From Acidobacteriota bacterium (lineage in GTDB: Bacteria > Acidobacteriota > Holophagae > Acanthopleuribacterales > Acanthopleuribacteraceae): 64,000 nt of DNA. The notes under the pieces are model-generated. The model made no database searches and was not told the DNA's origin. It saw nothing but the letters and a program-made list of their open reading frames with translations. Both the position numbers and the translations under genes were made by a program. Numbering within the stretch: the first letter of the stretch is position 1; each line of letters starts with the position of its first letter. This document shows positions 26,055 to 34,878 of this stretch, in pieces. The stretch spans positions 124,001 to 188,000 of the forward strand of contig JAGQSC010000017.1 in assembly GCA_020439745.1 (NCBI GenBank), read 5' to 3'.

Positions 26055-28142
26055 ATGCGTTTTTCAATCATGCTAGCGATGCTGATGGTGTTGATACCCA
26101 GCTGGTTACGAGCTGATTCGAATCTGACTGCCAAGGAGCACCAACCCGAGTTGGCCAAACTCGTGGCGTCATATTTGACCTACTACCACTACTCGAAGGC
26201 CATGGTGGACGACGAAGTGGCGCAGCGCACCTTAGATTTGTACTTGCAGTCGCTGGACTACAATCGGATGTTCTTTTTGGCTGAGGACATCAAGTCATTT
26301 CAGACCTTTGCAACCACTCTGGATGACGATTTGCGTGGTGCGCGTTATCAAATAGACAAGCCGTTCTTGATCTTCAATAGATTCAAGAAACGCGTCGATG
26401 AACGACTTGCTTTGGCCATGAAGTTGGTGGAAAAGGACTTCGACTACACATTGGACGAATCCGTGGTAGTGGACCGATCCGAGGAGCCCTGGGCGGAGAC
26501 CACTGCAGAGCTTGACGAGCTTTGGCGCCTCCGTGTTAAAGATCAGGCACTGCGTTTTCGGTTGAGCGGTAAGACAGATGAAGAGGCCCGTGACCTATTG
26601 CGCAAGCGCTATGAGCGGTTACAAAAGGACTTCGACGAATTCGATGCTACTGACGTTTTGGAAAGATATTTATCCGCAGTGGCCCAGTCATTTGATCCCC
26701 ATTCTCTGTACTTGAAGCCTGCCACAAAAGACAATTTCGACATTGATATGGGCCATTCTCTTGAAGGGATCGGTGCCACATTGCGACGAGAAGGCGAATA
26801 CACGATTGTCGTCGATCTCATTGCGGGGGGACCTGCCTCACTTTCTGGTGACGTGAAACCCAACGACAAGATCTTTGCGGTGGGCCAGGGCAGTGAAGAA
26901 CCCGTTGACGTTGTGGACATGCGAATTGACCGCGTGGTGAAACTGATTCGCGGACCCAAAGGCACTGAAGTGAAGCTGCATATCATTCCGGCCGATTCAG
27001 TGAGTAATAGTGAAACAAAGGTCGTCAGTCTCACTCGTGATCGCGTGATGATCACTTCCGACGATGCGTCGAGCAGCATAGAGGAAGTTACCACGGGAGA
27101 TGGCACCGTCCATAAGTATGGCGTCATTAAAGTACCTTCGTTTTATTTGGACACTCAGGCGAGGTACAACGGCGATCCCGAATACAAAAGCACCACCCGG
27201 GACGTGCGCAAGCTAATTGCCGACTTGGAAGAAGCTCGCGTTGAAGGGATCCTCATCGACTTACGCGACAACTCTGGTGGCTCCTTGGATGAGTCGGTCG
27301 AACTAACTGGATTGTTTATTAAAGACGGTCCTGTCGTTCAGATACGCAACCGCTCCGGTCAGTTACGGGTATTGGAAGACACGGATGAAGCCATGGTCTA
27401 TGACGGGCCCTTGGTGGTTTTGACCAACGTGTTTAGCGCCTCAGCATCGGAAATCTTTGCCGGGGCGATACAGGATTACGGCCGAGGACTTGTCATCGGC
27501 GACTCAGCCACTCACGGCAAGGGTACCGTGCAAAACCTCATTGACCTGGACAGGTCGTTAGAGGAGTACATCAAAGAGAACTTGGAAGAATCCACGGCAG
27601 GTGCCTTAAAGCTCACAACCCACAAGTTCTACCGCATTTCCGGTAGTTCTACACAAAACCGCGGTGTGGTGCCCGATGTCGTCTTACCATCACCCTACGA
27701 TCGGTATGAATTCGGTGAAGAACATCTGGACTATGCCATGGCTTGGGACGAGATTGAGGGCGCAGCGCATACCGACTATGGGCGGGTCAATCCGTTTCTT
27801 GATGCGATTCGTCAGAAATCGGAACAGCGCGTGTCCAAAGAGCCTGAGTTCCAATACTTGAATGACGACTACCAAGCGTGGCTCAAACGTAAGCGAGAGA
27901 ATCGGATCAGCCTTAACGAATCAAAGCGTCGTGCCGAGATCGACGAAGCCGATCAAAGGGACGCCACGCGCAAGGCCGCTCGCAAAGCTCGATATGCACC
28001 CCAAAAGACGGACGTTGAAGGAAACCTTGATGACGTGGATCTGCCAGACTTTGTGTTAAAAGAGGCGATTCAGGTACTCAATGACTACACCAACATCACG
28101 AAGGGTAAGTTTATCGCGTCTAACGAACCGGCCAAAAAGTAG
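26055..28142 (+). CDS. prc: Periplasmic carboxy-terminal processing protease (tail-specific protease)
   Basis: 695 residues. A signal peptide 'MLMVLIPSWLRA' (about 1-18), an N-terminal Prc helical domain, PDZ ('LEGIGATLRREGEYTIV'), then the S41 peptidase core: 'IDLRDNSGGSLDESV', nucleophile candidate S463 in 'FSASASEIFAG' and general base K489 in 'HGKGTVQNL'. A charged C-terminal DUF3340-like region follows. In Gram-negatives Prc trims penicillin-binding proteins and lipoproteins. A TTG-started open frame reaches 26010, but ATG 26055 with GGAGG at 26046-26050 begins the signal peptide. Confidence 0.92.
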   Translation: MRFSIMLAMLMVLIPSWLRADSNLTAKEHQPELAKLVASYLTYYHYSKAMVDDEVAQRTLDLYLQSLDYNRMFFLAEDIKSFQTFATTLDDDLRGARYQIDKPFLIFNRFKKRVDERLALAMKLVEKDFDYTLDESVVVDRSEEPWAETTAELDELWRLRVKDQALRFRLSGKTDEEARDLLRKRYERLQKDFDEFDATDVLERYLSAVAQSFDPHSLYLKPATKDNFDIDMGHSLEGIGATLRREGEYTIVVDLIAGGPASLSGDVKPNDKIFAVGQGSEEPVDVVDMRIDRVVKLIRGPKGTEVKLHIIPADSVSNSETKVVSLTRDRVMITSDDASSSIEEVTTGDGTVHKYGVIKVPSFYLDTQARYNGDPEYKSTTRDVRKLIADLEEARVEGILIDLRDNSGGSLDESVELTGLFIKDGPVVQIRNRSGQLRVLEDTDEAMVYDGPLVVLTNVFSASASEIFAGAIQDYGRGLVIGDSATHGKGTVQNLIDLDRSLEEYIKENLEESTAGALKLTTHKFYRISGSSTQNRGVVPDVVLPSPYDRYEFGEEHLDYAMAWDEIEGAAHTDYGRVNPFLDAIRQKSEQRVSKEPEFQYLNDDYQAWLKRKRENRISLNESKRRAEIDEADQRDATRKAARKARYAPQKTDVEGNLDDVDLPDFVLKEAIQVLNDYTNITKGKFIASNEPAKK

Positions 28143-28145
28143 TCC

Positions 28146-29009
28146 GTGGAGTGGTTCACACTCAAAGCGCGAGACGGTACTTCACTGGCCGCAGCACATT
28201 TTGCTCCTGAAAAAGCATCCGAGGGAGAAGTGCTCATTGTGCCCGCAATGGGTGCCGGTCAAGAGTTTTATCACCCTTTGGCGAGCTGGCTTTCGGAGCG
28301 GGGCTATGGCGTTACCACATTTGATTATCGTGGTATGGGTAAATCCCGTGATCAACCGCTGAGAAAGGTGCACGCGGATGTTAGGGGCTGGGCTGAATGG
28401 GACTGTTCAGCAGCCTTGTCCTGGGTCATTGAACGTGCGGACGGTGCTTCAATCATATGGATCGGGCATAGCTTGGGTGGTCAGATCATTCCTTTTGTGG
28501 TGGGCCATCAGCACATCAGTCAGATCATCACAGTGGCCTCGGGAAGTGGCTATTGGCGCGAAAATGCTTTGCCATTAAGGCGCAGGGTGCCTTTCTTTTG
28601 GTTTTTTTTGGTGCCGGTCACTCTATTCCTTTTCGGCTATTTTCCGGGTAAACGTTTGAAATTGATCGGAGACGTGCCACCTAATGTGATGAAACAGTGG
28701 CGTCGTTGGTGTCTGCACCCAGAGTACGCGATGGGTGCTGAATCCGCTGAAGTCCTTTACCAACAAGTGAATACACCCATTACCTCTCTTTCGTTTACCG
28801 ATGATGAGTTTATGTCGCTTGAGAACATCCAGTCATTGCACGCATGTTATTGCAATGCGAAACGCCAAATGGTGCGCATACAGCCACAAGACCTAGGCAT
28901 CAAACGTGTGGGTCATTTTGGTTTTTTCCGTTCCTCCTGTGGCACCTCGCTATGGCAACAACTGCTGTTACCCCAGCTTGTGAAGGCGCGCTCCAACGTC
29001 GCCTCGTGA
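28146..29009 (+). CDS. Alpha/beta hydrolase (serine aminopeptidase S33-like)
   Basis: 287 residues with a GTG start 3 bp after prc. Motifs: 'VPAMGAGQEFYHPLASWL', 'FDYRGMGKS', nucleophile S109 in 'GHSLGGQ', late Asp in 'FTDDEFMS', and His in 'GHFGFF'. A hydrophobic, aromatic-rich segment 'FFWFFLVPVTLFLFGYF' at about residues 149-165 may be membrane-contacting or a lid. The protein resembles the predicted hydrolases of COG4757. Substrate is unknown. Close spacing implies cotranscription with prc. Confidence 0.8.
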   Translation: MEWFTLKARDGTSLAAAHFAPEKASEGEVLIVPAMGAGQEFYHPLASWLSERGYGVTTFDYRGMGKSRDQPLRKVHADVRGWAEWDCSAALSWVIERADGASIIWIGHSLGGQIIPFVVGHQHISQIITVASGSGYWRENALPLRRRVPFFWFFLVPVTLFLFGYFPGKRLKLIGDVPPNVMKQWRRWCLHPEYAMGAESAEVLYQQVNTPITSLSFTDDEFMSLENIQSLHACYCNAKRQMVRIQPQDLGIKRVGHFGFFRSSCGTSLWQQLLLPQLVKARSNVAS

Positions 29010-29044
29010 TACACTTCAGCCGAATTTGTTTGAGGAAGTGACAA

Positions 29045-30700
29045 TTGCTCATCCTTTGTTTGTTTCTCCTTCAAGGCCTCGATTACCCAATTTCAGGAAC
29101 CCATGGCGCAGTTGCGTCCAGCTCGACACTAGCATCCGAGGTGGGTATCGAGATTCTGAAAAAAGGGGGTAACGCGGTAGATGCCGCTGTGGCCGTGGGT
29201 TTTGCACTAGCCGTGACCCACCCGACCGCAGGTAATTTGGGGGGCGGGGGTTTCGCCGTCGTTCGATTGGCGGATGGCTCGGTTCAAACCCTTGACTTTA
29301 GGGAAACCGCTCCGGAAAAGGCTCATCGTGACATGTACCTGGACGAAGCCGGTAATGTGATTCCGGACCTGTCCACAAAAGGGCATTTGGCTTCAGGTGT
29401 ACCGGGCAGTGTTGACGGTTTGTTGAAGCTACTGGAAAACAAGGGCAGCATGAGTCGGGAGTTGGTACTAGCGCCAGCCATCGCCTTGGCTGAAGATGGG
29501 TTTCGCTTGTCTGTGGCCCTCGCTGAAGATTTCAAAGATGTGCTCAATAGCATGTCCGCTTATCCCCAATCTATGGCCGTATTCAGCAAACATGGTGTGC
29601 CCTACGAGGCGGGCGAACTCTTTCGCCAAGCCGATCTAGCCGCTACCTTGAAACGGATTGCAAAGCAGGGTCGCGCAGATTTTTATGAGGGTAAGACCGC
29701 GTCTCTAATCGTTGCCGAAATGGAACGAGGGCGAGGCCTGATTTCAGCTACGGATTTGAAGAAATACGCATCGGTTTGGCGCGAACCCATTGTGGGCAGC
29801 TATCGTGGCCACGAGGTGTACAGTATGCCGCCCCCTTCCTCGGGCGGGGTATTGCTTGTCAATATGCTGAACATGGTGGAACCTTATGATGTGGCTTCCA
29901 TGGGCTGGGGTAGCAGCAGTGTGGCACATCTGATGATTGAAGCTGAAAGGCGAGCCTATGCCGATCGCGCCCAATATCTGGGCGATCCAGATTTTGTCGA
30001 TGTACCTTCGGCACGTCTCACTGAGAAGTCCTACGCCGCTCAGCGTTTTGCCAATTTTGATGCCAACAAAGTGATTCCCAGCGAGAAGATCAGCTACGGT
30101 ACCTGGCCTATAGAGAGCAGCGAAACAACGCACTATTCGGTGATCGACGCAGCGGGCAACGCCGTTGCCATCACCACCACCCTGAATTGGGGTTATGGTA
30201 ACCGAATCGTCGTGACGGGTGCAGGGTTCCTACTTAACAACGAAATGGATGACTTTTCTGTGAAGCCGAATACACCCAATTCTTACGGGCTCATCGGTAG
30301 GGCTGCCAATGAAATCAAACCCGGCAAGCGCATGCTCAGCTCGATGACACCTACCATTGTTGTCAAGGACGGGAAGCCAGTTTTGGTAACGGGATCTCCG
30401 GGCGGGTCCACCATCATAACCACCGTATTTCAAGTTCTGTTGAACACCATCGACCACAAGATGAATGTCTCTCACGCGGTGGCGGCACCCAGGTTCCACC
30501 ATCAGTGGTTACCTGATCGGGTGATCTATGAGACAAGGGCATTGAACGCAGATGCCGTCAATGCGTTAACAGGGAAGGGGCATGTGGGTGTGATGCTGTC
30601 ACCCTGGAAAATCGGTGCCGCTAATTCTGTGGCCTTCCGCGAAGGTCGGCTTGAAGCCGCATCAGACCCACGAAGAGATGCTGTGGGGCTGGCGTATTGA
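29045..30700 (+). CDS. ggt: Gamma-glutamyltransferase (Ntn hydrolase)
   Basis: 551 residues with a short N-terminal signal ('LLILCLFLLQG') from a TTG start at 29045; no upstream in-frame ATG gives a better signal. The large-subunit landmarks 'GGNAVDAAVAVGFALAV' and 'GGGGFAVVR' are present. The autoprocessing nucleophile T361 is in 'SETTHYSVID', followed by 'NEMDDFS' and 'GSPGGSTIITTVFQ' of the small subunit. It should cleave glutathione and gamma-glutamyl peptides in the periplasm. The stop lies 1 bp before the RNase D start. Confidence 0.93.
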   Translation: MLILCLFLLQGLDYPISGTHGAVASSSTLASEVGIEILKKGGNAVDAAVAVGFALAVTHPTAGNLGGGGFAVVRLADGSVQTLDFRETAPEKAHRDMYLDEAGNVIPDLSTKGHLASGVPGSVDGLLKLLENKGSMSRELVLAPAIALAEDGFRLSVALAEDFKDVLNSMSAYPQSMAVFSKHGVPYEAGELFRQADLAATLKRIAKQGRADFYEGKTASLIVAEMERGRGLISATDLKKYASVWREPIVGSYRGHEVYSMPPPSSGGVLLVNMLNMVEPYDVASMGWGSSSVAHLMIEAERRAYADRAQYLGDPDFVDVPSARLTEKSYAAQRFANFDANKVIPSEKISYGTWPIESSETTHYSVIDAAGNAVAITTTLNWGYGNRIVVTGAGFLLNNEMDDFSVKPNTPNSYGLIGRAANEIKPGKRMLSSMTPTIVVKDGKPVLVTGSPGGSTIITTVFQVLLNTIDHKMNVSHAVAAPRFHHQWLPDRVIYETRALNADAVNALTGKGHVGVMLSPWKIGAANSVAFREGRLEAASDPRRDAVGLAY

Positions 30701-30701
30701 T

Positions 30702-31871
30702 ATGACTAAACTCGACATTGTCACCGACGAGGGGCTGGCACAGCTTTGCCAGCAATTAGGTCAACATCCTCACATCGCTATTGACACAGAGTTTCTGCGA
30801 GAACGCACGTACTATCCCGCTCTTGCTCTTGTACAAATCGCCTATCCCGGATCGGAGCCCATCCTCATAGATCCATTGAAAGTACGCCAATGGGCACCCT
30901 TCTTCGAAATCATGGACAACCCCAGGATCGTCAAGATTCTTCATGCCGGCCGACAGGACCTGGAAATTTTCAATTTGAAAATGGGTAAGTTACCGCGATC
31001 TGTCTTTGATACTCAGATTGCCGCCGCCATGTGTGGACTGGGCGAGCAAATCAGTTATGGGGCGCTGGTTCAAAAGACGCTTGGTGTACAACTGCAAAAA
31101 AGCGATGGATACACGGATTGGATGCAGCGCCCGCTGACGACCAAGCAGGTTGCCTACGCCAGAGACGATGTGCGGTACCTAATTGCCGCATATGAGGAGT
31201 TGTGCAAACGCAGCCAACGACTCGGTAGACAGGCCTGGCTGGACGAGGAAATGGCTGAGAGTATGGATCCTTCCATCTACGCGTCAGACCCAGATCAAGC
31301 TTGGTCGCGCGTCAAGAAGTGGTCTAGTTTGCCTGATCGTGACCTGGTCGTGCTACAGGCACTTGCCAGGTGGCGAGAGCTTCGCGCTCGCGCACTGGAC
31401 AAACCCATCCGCTTTGTTGTGTCGGATGAAGGCATGATTAGTGTGGCGCGTATGAAGCACGTGACTTTGGAAGACTTAAAGGCCCGGCGATCTTTCACGC
31501 GATTGTCCCTCTCGAGCTTCGCTGATGATCTTATGGCAGTCCACGAGAAAGCCCGCAAGATTCCCAAAGATCAATGGCCTGTTTTCCACACTAAAACACG
31601 AATCCCATCGGAGGAATCAGACCTTGTAGCGGAATTGGCATGGGCGTTATTACATCTAATAGCTCGTGACAGCGAGATCTCTACGTCTCGGCTGGTGACC
31701 AAAAAGGATTTGCCATCTCTTGTCGATCAGTTGGTACGAGGAAAAGATGTGTCCAGCCATCCTTTGTTTCACGGTTGGCGATACACCATGGCGGGCTCTA
31801 AGGTCGAAGACCTTGTTCATGGACGCTTGAGTCTGACCGTTCTCAAAGGCAAGGTGGTTCAGGTTACCTAG
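30702..31871 (+). CDS. rnd: Ribonuclease D
   Basis: A 389-residue 3'-5' exoribonuclease for tRNA/stable RNA maturation. DEDDy motifs: D28/E30 in 'IDTEFLRE', Asp in 'HAGRQDLEIF', and Tyr/Asp in 'YARDDVRYL'. HRDC-like helical domains occupy about 210-380. The open frame extends back to 30615 inside ggt, but ATG 30702 starts the family's N-terminus and follows ggt by 1 bp. Length is close to E. coli RNase D (375 aa). Confidence 0.92.
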   Translation: MTKLDIVTDEGLAQLCQQLGQHPHIAIDTEFLRERTYYPALALVQIAYPGSEPILIDPLKVRQWAPFFEIMDNPRIVKILHAGRQDLEIFNLKMGKLPRSVFDTQIAAAMCGLGEQISYGALVQKTLGVQLQKSDGYTDWMQRPLTTKQVAYARDDVRYLIAAYEELCKRSQRLGRQAWLDEEMAESMDPSIYASDPDQAWSRVKKWSSLPDRDLVVLQALARWRELRARALDKPIRFVVSDEGMISVARMKHVTLEDLKARRSFTRLSLSSFADDLMAVHEKARKIPKDQWPVFHTKTRIPSEESDLVAELAWALLHLIARDSEISTSRLVTKKDLPSLVDQLVRGKDVSSHPLFHGWRYTMAGSKVEDLVHGRLSLTVLKGKVVQVT

Positions 31872-31883
31872 TGGCGTGCCACT
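31870..31883. repeat. 14-bp perfect inverted repeat between rnd and mgtE
   Basis: AGTGGC-GT-GCCACT has 6-bp perfect arms. It begins inside the rnd stop codon and lies where the -35 element of the mgtE promoter would be. No T-tract follows. An operator or a weak RNA hairpin are both possible. Confidence 0.4.
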
Positions 31884-31890
31884 GGCGCTC

Positions 31891-31899
31891 TGCTATACT
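31891..31899 (+). promoter_or_regulatory. Extended -10 promoter of mgtE cluster
   Basis: TGC-TATACT at 31891-31899 is an extended -10 element; the region 17 bp upstream (GTGGCG) is a poor -35 and is occupied by the inverted repeat. The leader would be about 25 nt and carries TAGGAGG before ATG 31930. No long leader exists that could hold a magnesium riboswitch. Confidence 0.45.
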
Positions 31900-31929
31900 G
31901 TTCCGTCTGCGGGGTTTAGGAGGCTGGGC

Positions 31930-33318
31930 ATGAGCGAAGCGCTTGATTCCACAATCCATGCCATAGACCGGCTGCGCACGGATCTGCCCCGACTACTGGC
32001 AGAGGATGATCGTGTTTCTCTGCTGCGTCTGTTGTCGTCCGAACATCCTTCGGACATCGCCGAAGCGCTTGAAAGCATGGACGATGAACAGCTCATTCAA
32101 GTGTTCAAAGTTTTGCTTCTGGCGGATGTGGCCACCTGCGCCGAAATTCTGATCGAATTGGATCCTTCCTATCTGCCGTTTTTGTATTCAGAATTTACGC
32201 ATCAAGAATGGGCCTGGATCTTTAAAGAACTCAGCGACGATGATGTGGTGTTCATCCTGGATCTGTTTCCAGAAGAAGCGCGCGACATCCTGGTTAACCG
32301 CTTGGGTCGTAAGGACAAACAAGAAGTCCTAGAGTTGATGACCTACCCCGAGGAATCGGCGGGTCGCATGATGACCAATGAATTCCTGGCCGTGGACCAA
32401 GAAGCCACTGTGGGAGAAGTCACGCGTCTCATCCGTAGTTCTCTGGATTTCGATCAAGCCAACCTGTTTTTTGTGTATGTGACTCAAGACGACAAGTTGG
32501 TGGGAATGGTGAGTTTGCGCCAACTCCTGCTGAATCAGTCGAGAACGAAACTCAAAACCTTTATGCGTACGGATTACAACAAGGTGTACGTGGATAATGA
32601 CCAGGAAGAGGTCGCGGATATTGTCACGCGCTATGACGAGGTGAACGTACCGGTTGTCGATCGAGAAGGGCGCATTTTAGGCATCATCACCGTAGATGAC
32701 GTCATTGATGTCATCAACGAGGAGTCGGAAGAGGATCTCTTCAAAGGCATCGGTTCTTCGGACGAGGAACTGATTGTCAAAGACGATGTCGTGAAAATAG
32801 TCAAGTTGCGACTACCTTGGATCCTGGCCTCTTTTCTGGGCAGTCTTTTGGTGGTGTTCGTCATGCACATGACCGAAGGAGGGCTGGGCCAGGAGGCCGC
32901 ATTTTTCTTTGTATTCGTGCCCATGATCTCCGCGATGGGCGGAAATGTGGGTGTTCAATCCGCCACTATCATGGCGAGATATCTTTCTACATCTCATGTT
33001 CAATGGCAGGAGGCAAAAAGGTCAACCTTACGGGAATTGCGTGTGGGTTTGACTTTGGGCACTATTTGCGGCGTATTAATTGGGCTTGTTGCCTGGTATT
33101 GGCGCGGACCTATTTTGCTTCTAACGATCCTCTTAGCCATGATGTGCACCATGACTGTATCCGCTACGACTGGTACAATTGTGCCGGTAGCACTCAAGAA
33201 ACTGGGTTTCGATCCGGCTATATCGACGGGCCCATTCGTGACGTCACTCAATGATCTAGTAGCGATTTGTGTGTATTTTTCCATCGTCTTCACGTTCCGT
33301 ACGCCACTAGGATTGTGA
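31930..33318 (+). CDS. mgtE: Magnesium transporter MgtE
   Basis: 462 residues. An N-terminal MgtE superhelical domain contains 'SEHPSDIAEALESM', two CBS domains span about 130-265 with 'DDVIDVINEES' at the end, and five TM helices follow. 'GGNVGVQSATIMARYLS' lines the pore entrance and 'SLNDLVAICVYF' marks the last helix. The cytosolic domains sense Mg2+ and gate the channel in characterised members. The frame is open back to 31876, but ATG 31930 has TAGGAGG at the right distance. First gene of a tightly packed set; recO starts 1 bp after its stop. Confidence 0.94.
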   Translation: MSEALDSTIHAIDRLRTDLPRLLAEDDRVSLLRLLSSEHPSDIAEALESMDDEQLIQVFKVLLLADVATCAEILIELDPSYLPFLYSEFTHQEWAWIFKELSDDDVVFILDLFPEEARDILVNRLGRKDKQEVLELMTYPEESAGRMMTNEFLAVDQEATVGEVTRLIRSSLDFDQANLFFVYVTQDDKLVGMVSLRQLLLNQSRTKLKTFMRTDYNKVYVDNDQEEVADIVTRYDEVNVPVVDREGRILGIITVDDVIDVINEESEEDLFKGIGSSDEELIVKDDVVKIVKLRLPWILASFLGSLLVVFVMHMTEGGLGQEAAFFFVFVPMISAMGGNVGVQSATIMARYLSTSHVQWQEAKRSTLRELRVGLTLGTICGVLIGLVAWYWRGPILLLTILLAMMCTMTVSATTGTIVPVALKKLGFDPAISTGPFVTSLNDLVAICVYFSIVFTFRTPLGL

Positions 33319-33319
33319 C

Positions 33320-34030
33320 ATGCAAGAGGTGATCGGTCGGGCATTCTGCCTGGGTCACACGCAACTGACGGATCACCGATTCGCGGTTCACTTTTTCTCC
33401 GCGGAGCATGGTCTCGTCAAGGGTGTGGTGCGTTTGGGCGCAGGTCGCACTTTTACCAAGGCGATCCTGACGCCCTTTGTGGAAGTGGAACTCACACTTT
33501 CAGGTCGGCAGCACCAAGACTTGAAGACCGTGCAACAGCTTGACTGTATCGATCAGGACATTCTCAAAACGTCCGATTATTTGCGATTGTCTTTGATTCA
33601 CTGCTGGGCCGAACTATTGATGCGCATTCAACCGCCACATCAGCAAGATGAAAGGGTTTTTCGACTCGCAGATCACGCTCGGAAGAGTTTGAATCTGGCT
33701 CAGTCTGCACCTGTGGCTACAAGGCTCCACCTGTACTTTGAATTCTGGCTGCTTCGACTCAATGGGTTCCTGCCACCGGTTCATGAGCCGTGGCGAAGGT
33801 CCGAGATGGGGTTGGCTTCGGGGCCCGATCGCGATGAATTGGACACAGGCCTTATGTCCGTGCTCAACAAGGCAACCAAACTTAGGATTGAGCAGTTCTC
33901 CGACCTTGCTCTAGAATGGTCGGGTTTAAAAGGCGTGTTCGCGCTTTTTGGTGAGCTTTTCAAACAGCAACTGAACCTGGAACTCAAAGCGCGGCGCTCA
34001 CTTATGGCATTGTTATCGGAGCAACAGTGA
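33320..34030 (+). CDS. recO: DNA repair protein RecO
   Basis: 236 residues. An N-terminal OB-fold begins '[22 protein letters not shown]' region and continues '[13 protein letters not shown]'; a helical C-terminal domain follows. It loads RecA on SSB-coated gaps together with RecR. The Cys4 zinc motif found in many RecO proteins is absent. The recO-glyQ-glyS order is common in Firmicutes and several other phyla and supports the call. The stop overlaps the glyQ GTG start (GTGA). Confidence 0.85.
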   Translation: MQEVIGRAFCLGHTQLTDHRFAVHFFSAEHGLVKGVVRLGAGRTFTKAILTPFVEVELTLSGRQHQDLKTVQQLDCIDQDILKTSDYLRLSLIHCWAELLMRIQPPHQQDERVFRLADHARKSLNLAQSAPVATRLHLYFEFWLLRLNGFLPPVHEPWRRSEMGLASGPDRDELDTGLMSVLNKATKLRIEQFSDLALEWSGLKGVFALFGELFKQQLNLELKARRSLMALLSEQQ

Positions 34031-34878
34031 ACTTTCAACAGCTAATATTATCGCTTCAAGATTTCTGGTCGAAGCAGGATTGCGTGATTTCCCAGCCCTA
34101 CGACATCGAAACTGGGGCTGGCACCATGAATCCACACACCTTTCTAAAGGCATTGGGCCCTGATCCTTGGCGGGTGGCATATGTGGAGCCTAGTCGCCGA
34201 CCCGCAGATGGTCGATATGGCGAGAACCCCTTTCGCGTGCACAAACACTATCAGTTTCAAGTGATCTTGAAACCCTCACCCGACAACATTCAAGAACTCT
34301 ACCTAGAGAGCCTGAAGTCGTTTGGCATACGTCCTGAAGAACACGATATCCGTTTCGAGGAAGACAACTGGGAGGCCCCTACGCTGGGCGCCTGGGGGGT
34401 GGGCTGGCAAGTGCTTCTGGACGGGATGGAAATTACTCAGTTCACCTATTTCCAGCAGGTGGGTGGCATTGATACGCGACCTGTGTCCGTAGAGATCACT
34501 TATGGCATCGAACGGTTGTGTATGTTTTTGGGTGGATACGACAACATGTTCGACCTCCCTTGGGTTGGTGACGTAACCTACGGTTCCGTACGTAAGCGCG
34601 AGGAATACGAATTCTCCAAATACAGCTTTGAATTGGCTGACATCGAATTGCATCAACTGCTCTTTGACAAGTACGAACAGGAATCCTATGCCGTTTTGGA
34701 TGCAGACCTCCCATTGGTTGCCTTTGACTATGCGTTGAAGTGCTCCCACACGTTTAATGTGCTCGACGCAAGGGGTGCCGTCAGTGTGACCCAGCGACCG
34801 GCCTACATCGCACGTGTGCGGAAGCTAGCTTGTGCGGTCGCCGAGAAAGTGGCAGCGCAAATGGAGGCGGCATCATGA
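34027..34878 (+). CDS. glyQ: Glycine-tRNA ligase alpha subunit
   Basis: 283 residues of the bacterial heterotetrameric GlyRS catalytic subunit. Class II core motifs appear in '[16 protein letters not shown]', '[18 protein letters not shown]', '[12 protein letters not shown]', '[15 protein letters not shown]' and 'GIERLCMFL'. It charges tRNA-Gly with GlyS. GTG start overlapping the recO stop; stop overlapping the glyS ATG. Confidence 0.96.
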   Translation: MNFQQLILSLQDFWSKQDCVISQPYDIETGAGTMNPHTFLKALGPDPWRVAYVEPSRRPADGRYGENPFRVHKHYQFQVILKPSPDNIQELYLESLKSFGIRPEEHDIRFEEDNWEAPTLGAWGVGWQVLLDGMEITQFTYFQQVGGIDTRPVSVEITYGIERLCMFLGGYDNMFDLPWVGDVTYGSVRKREEYEFSKYSFELADIELHQLLFDKYEQESYAVLDADLPLVAFDYALKCSHTFNVLDARGAVSVTQRPAYIARVRKLACAVAEKVAAQMEAAS

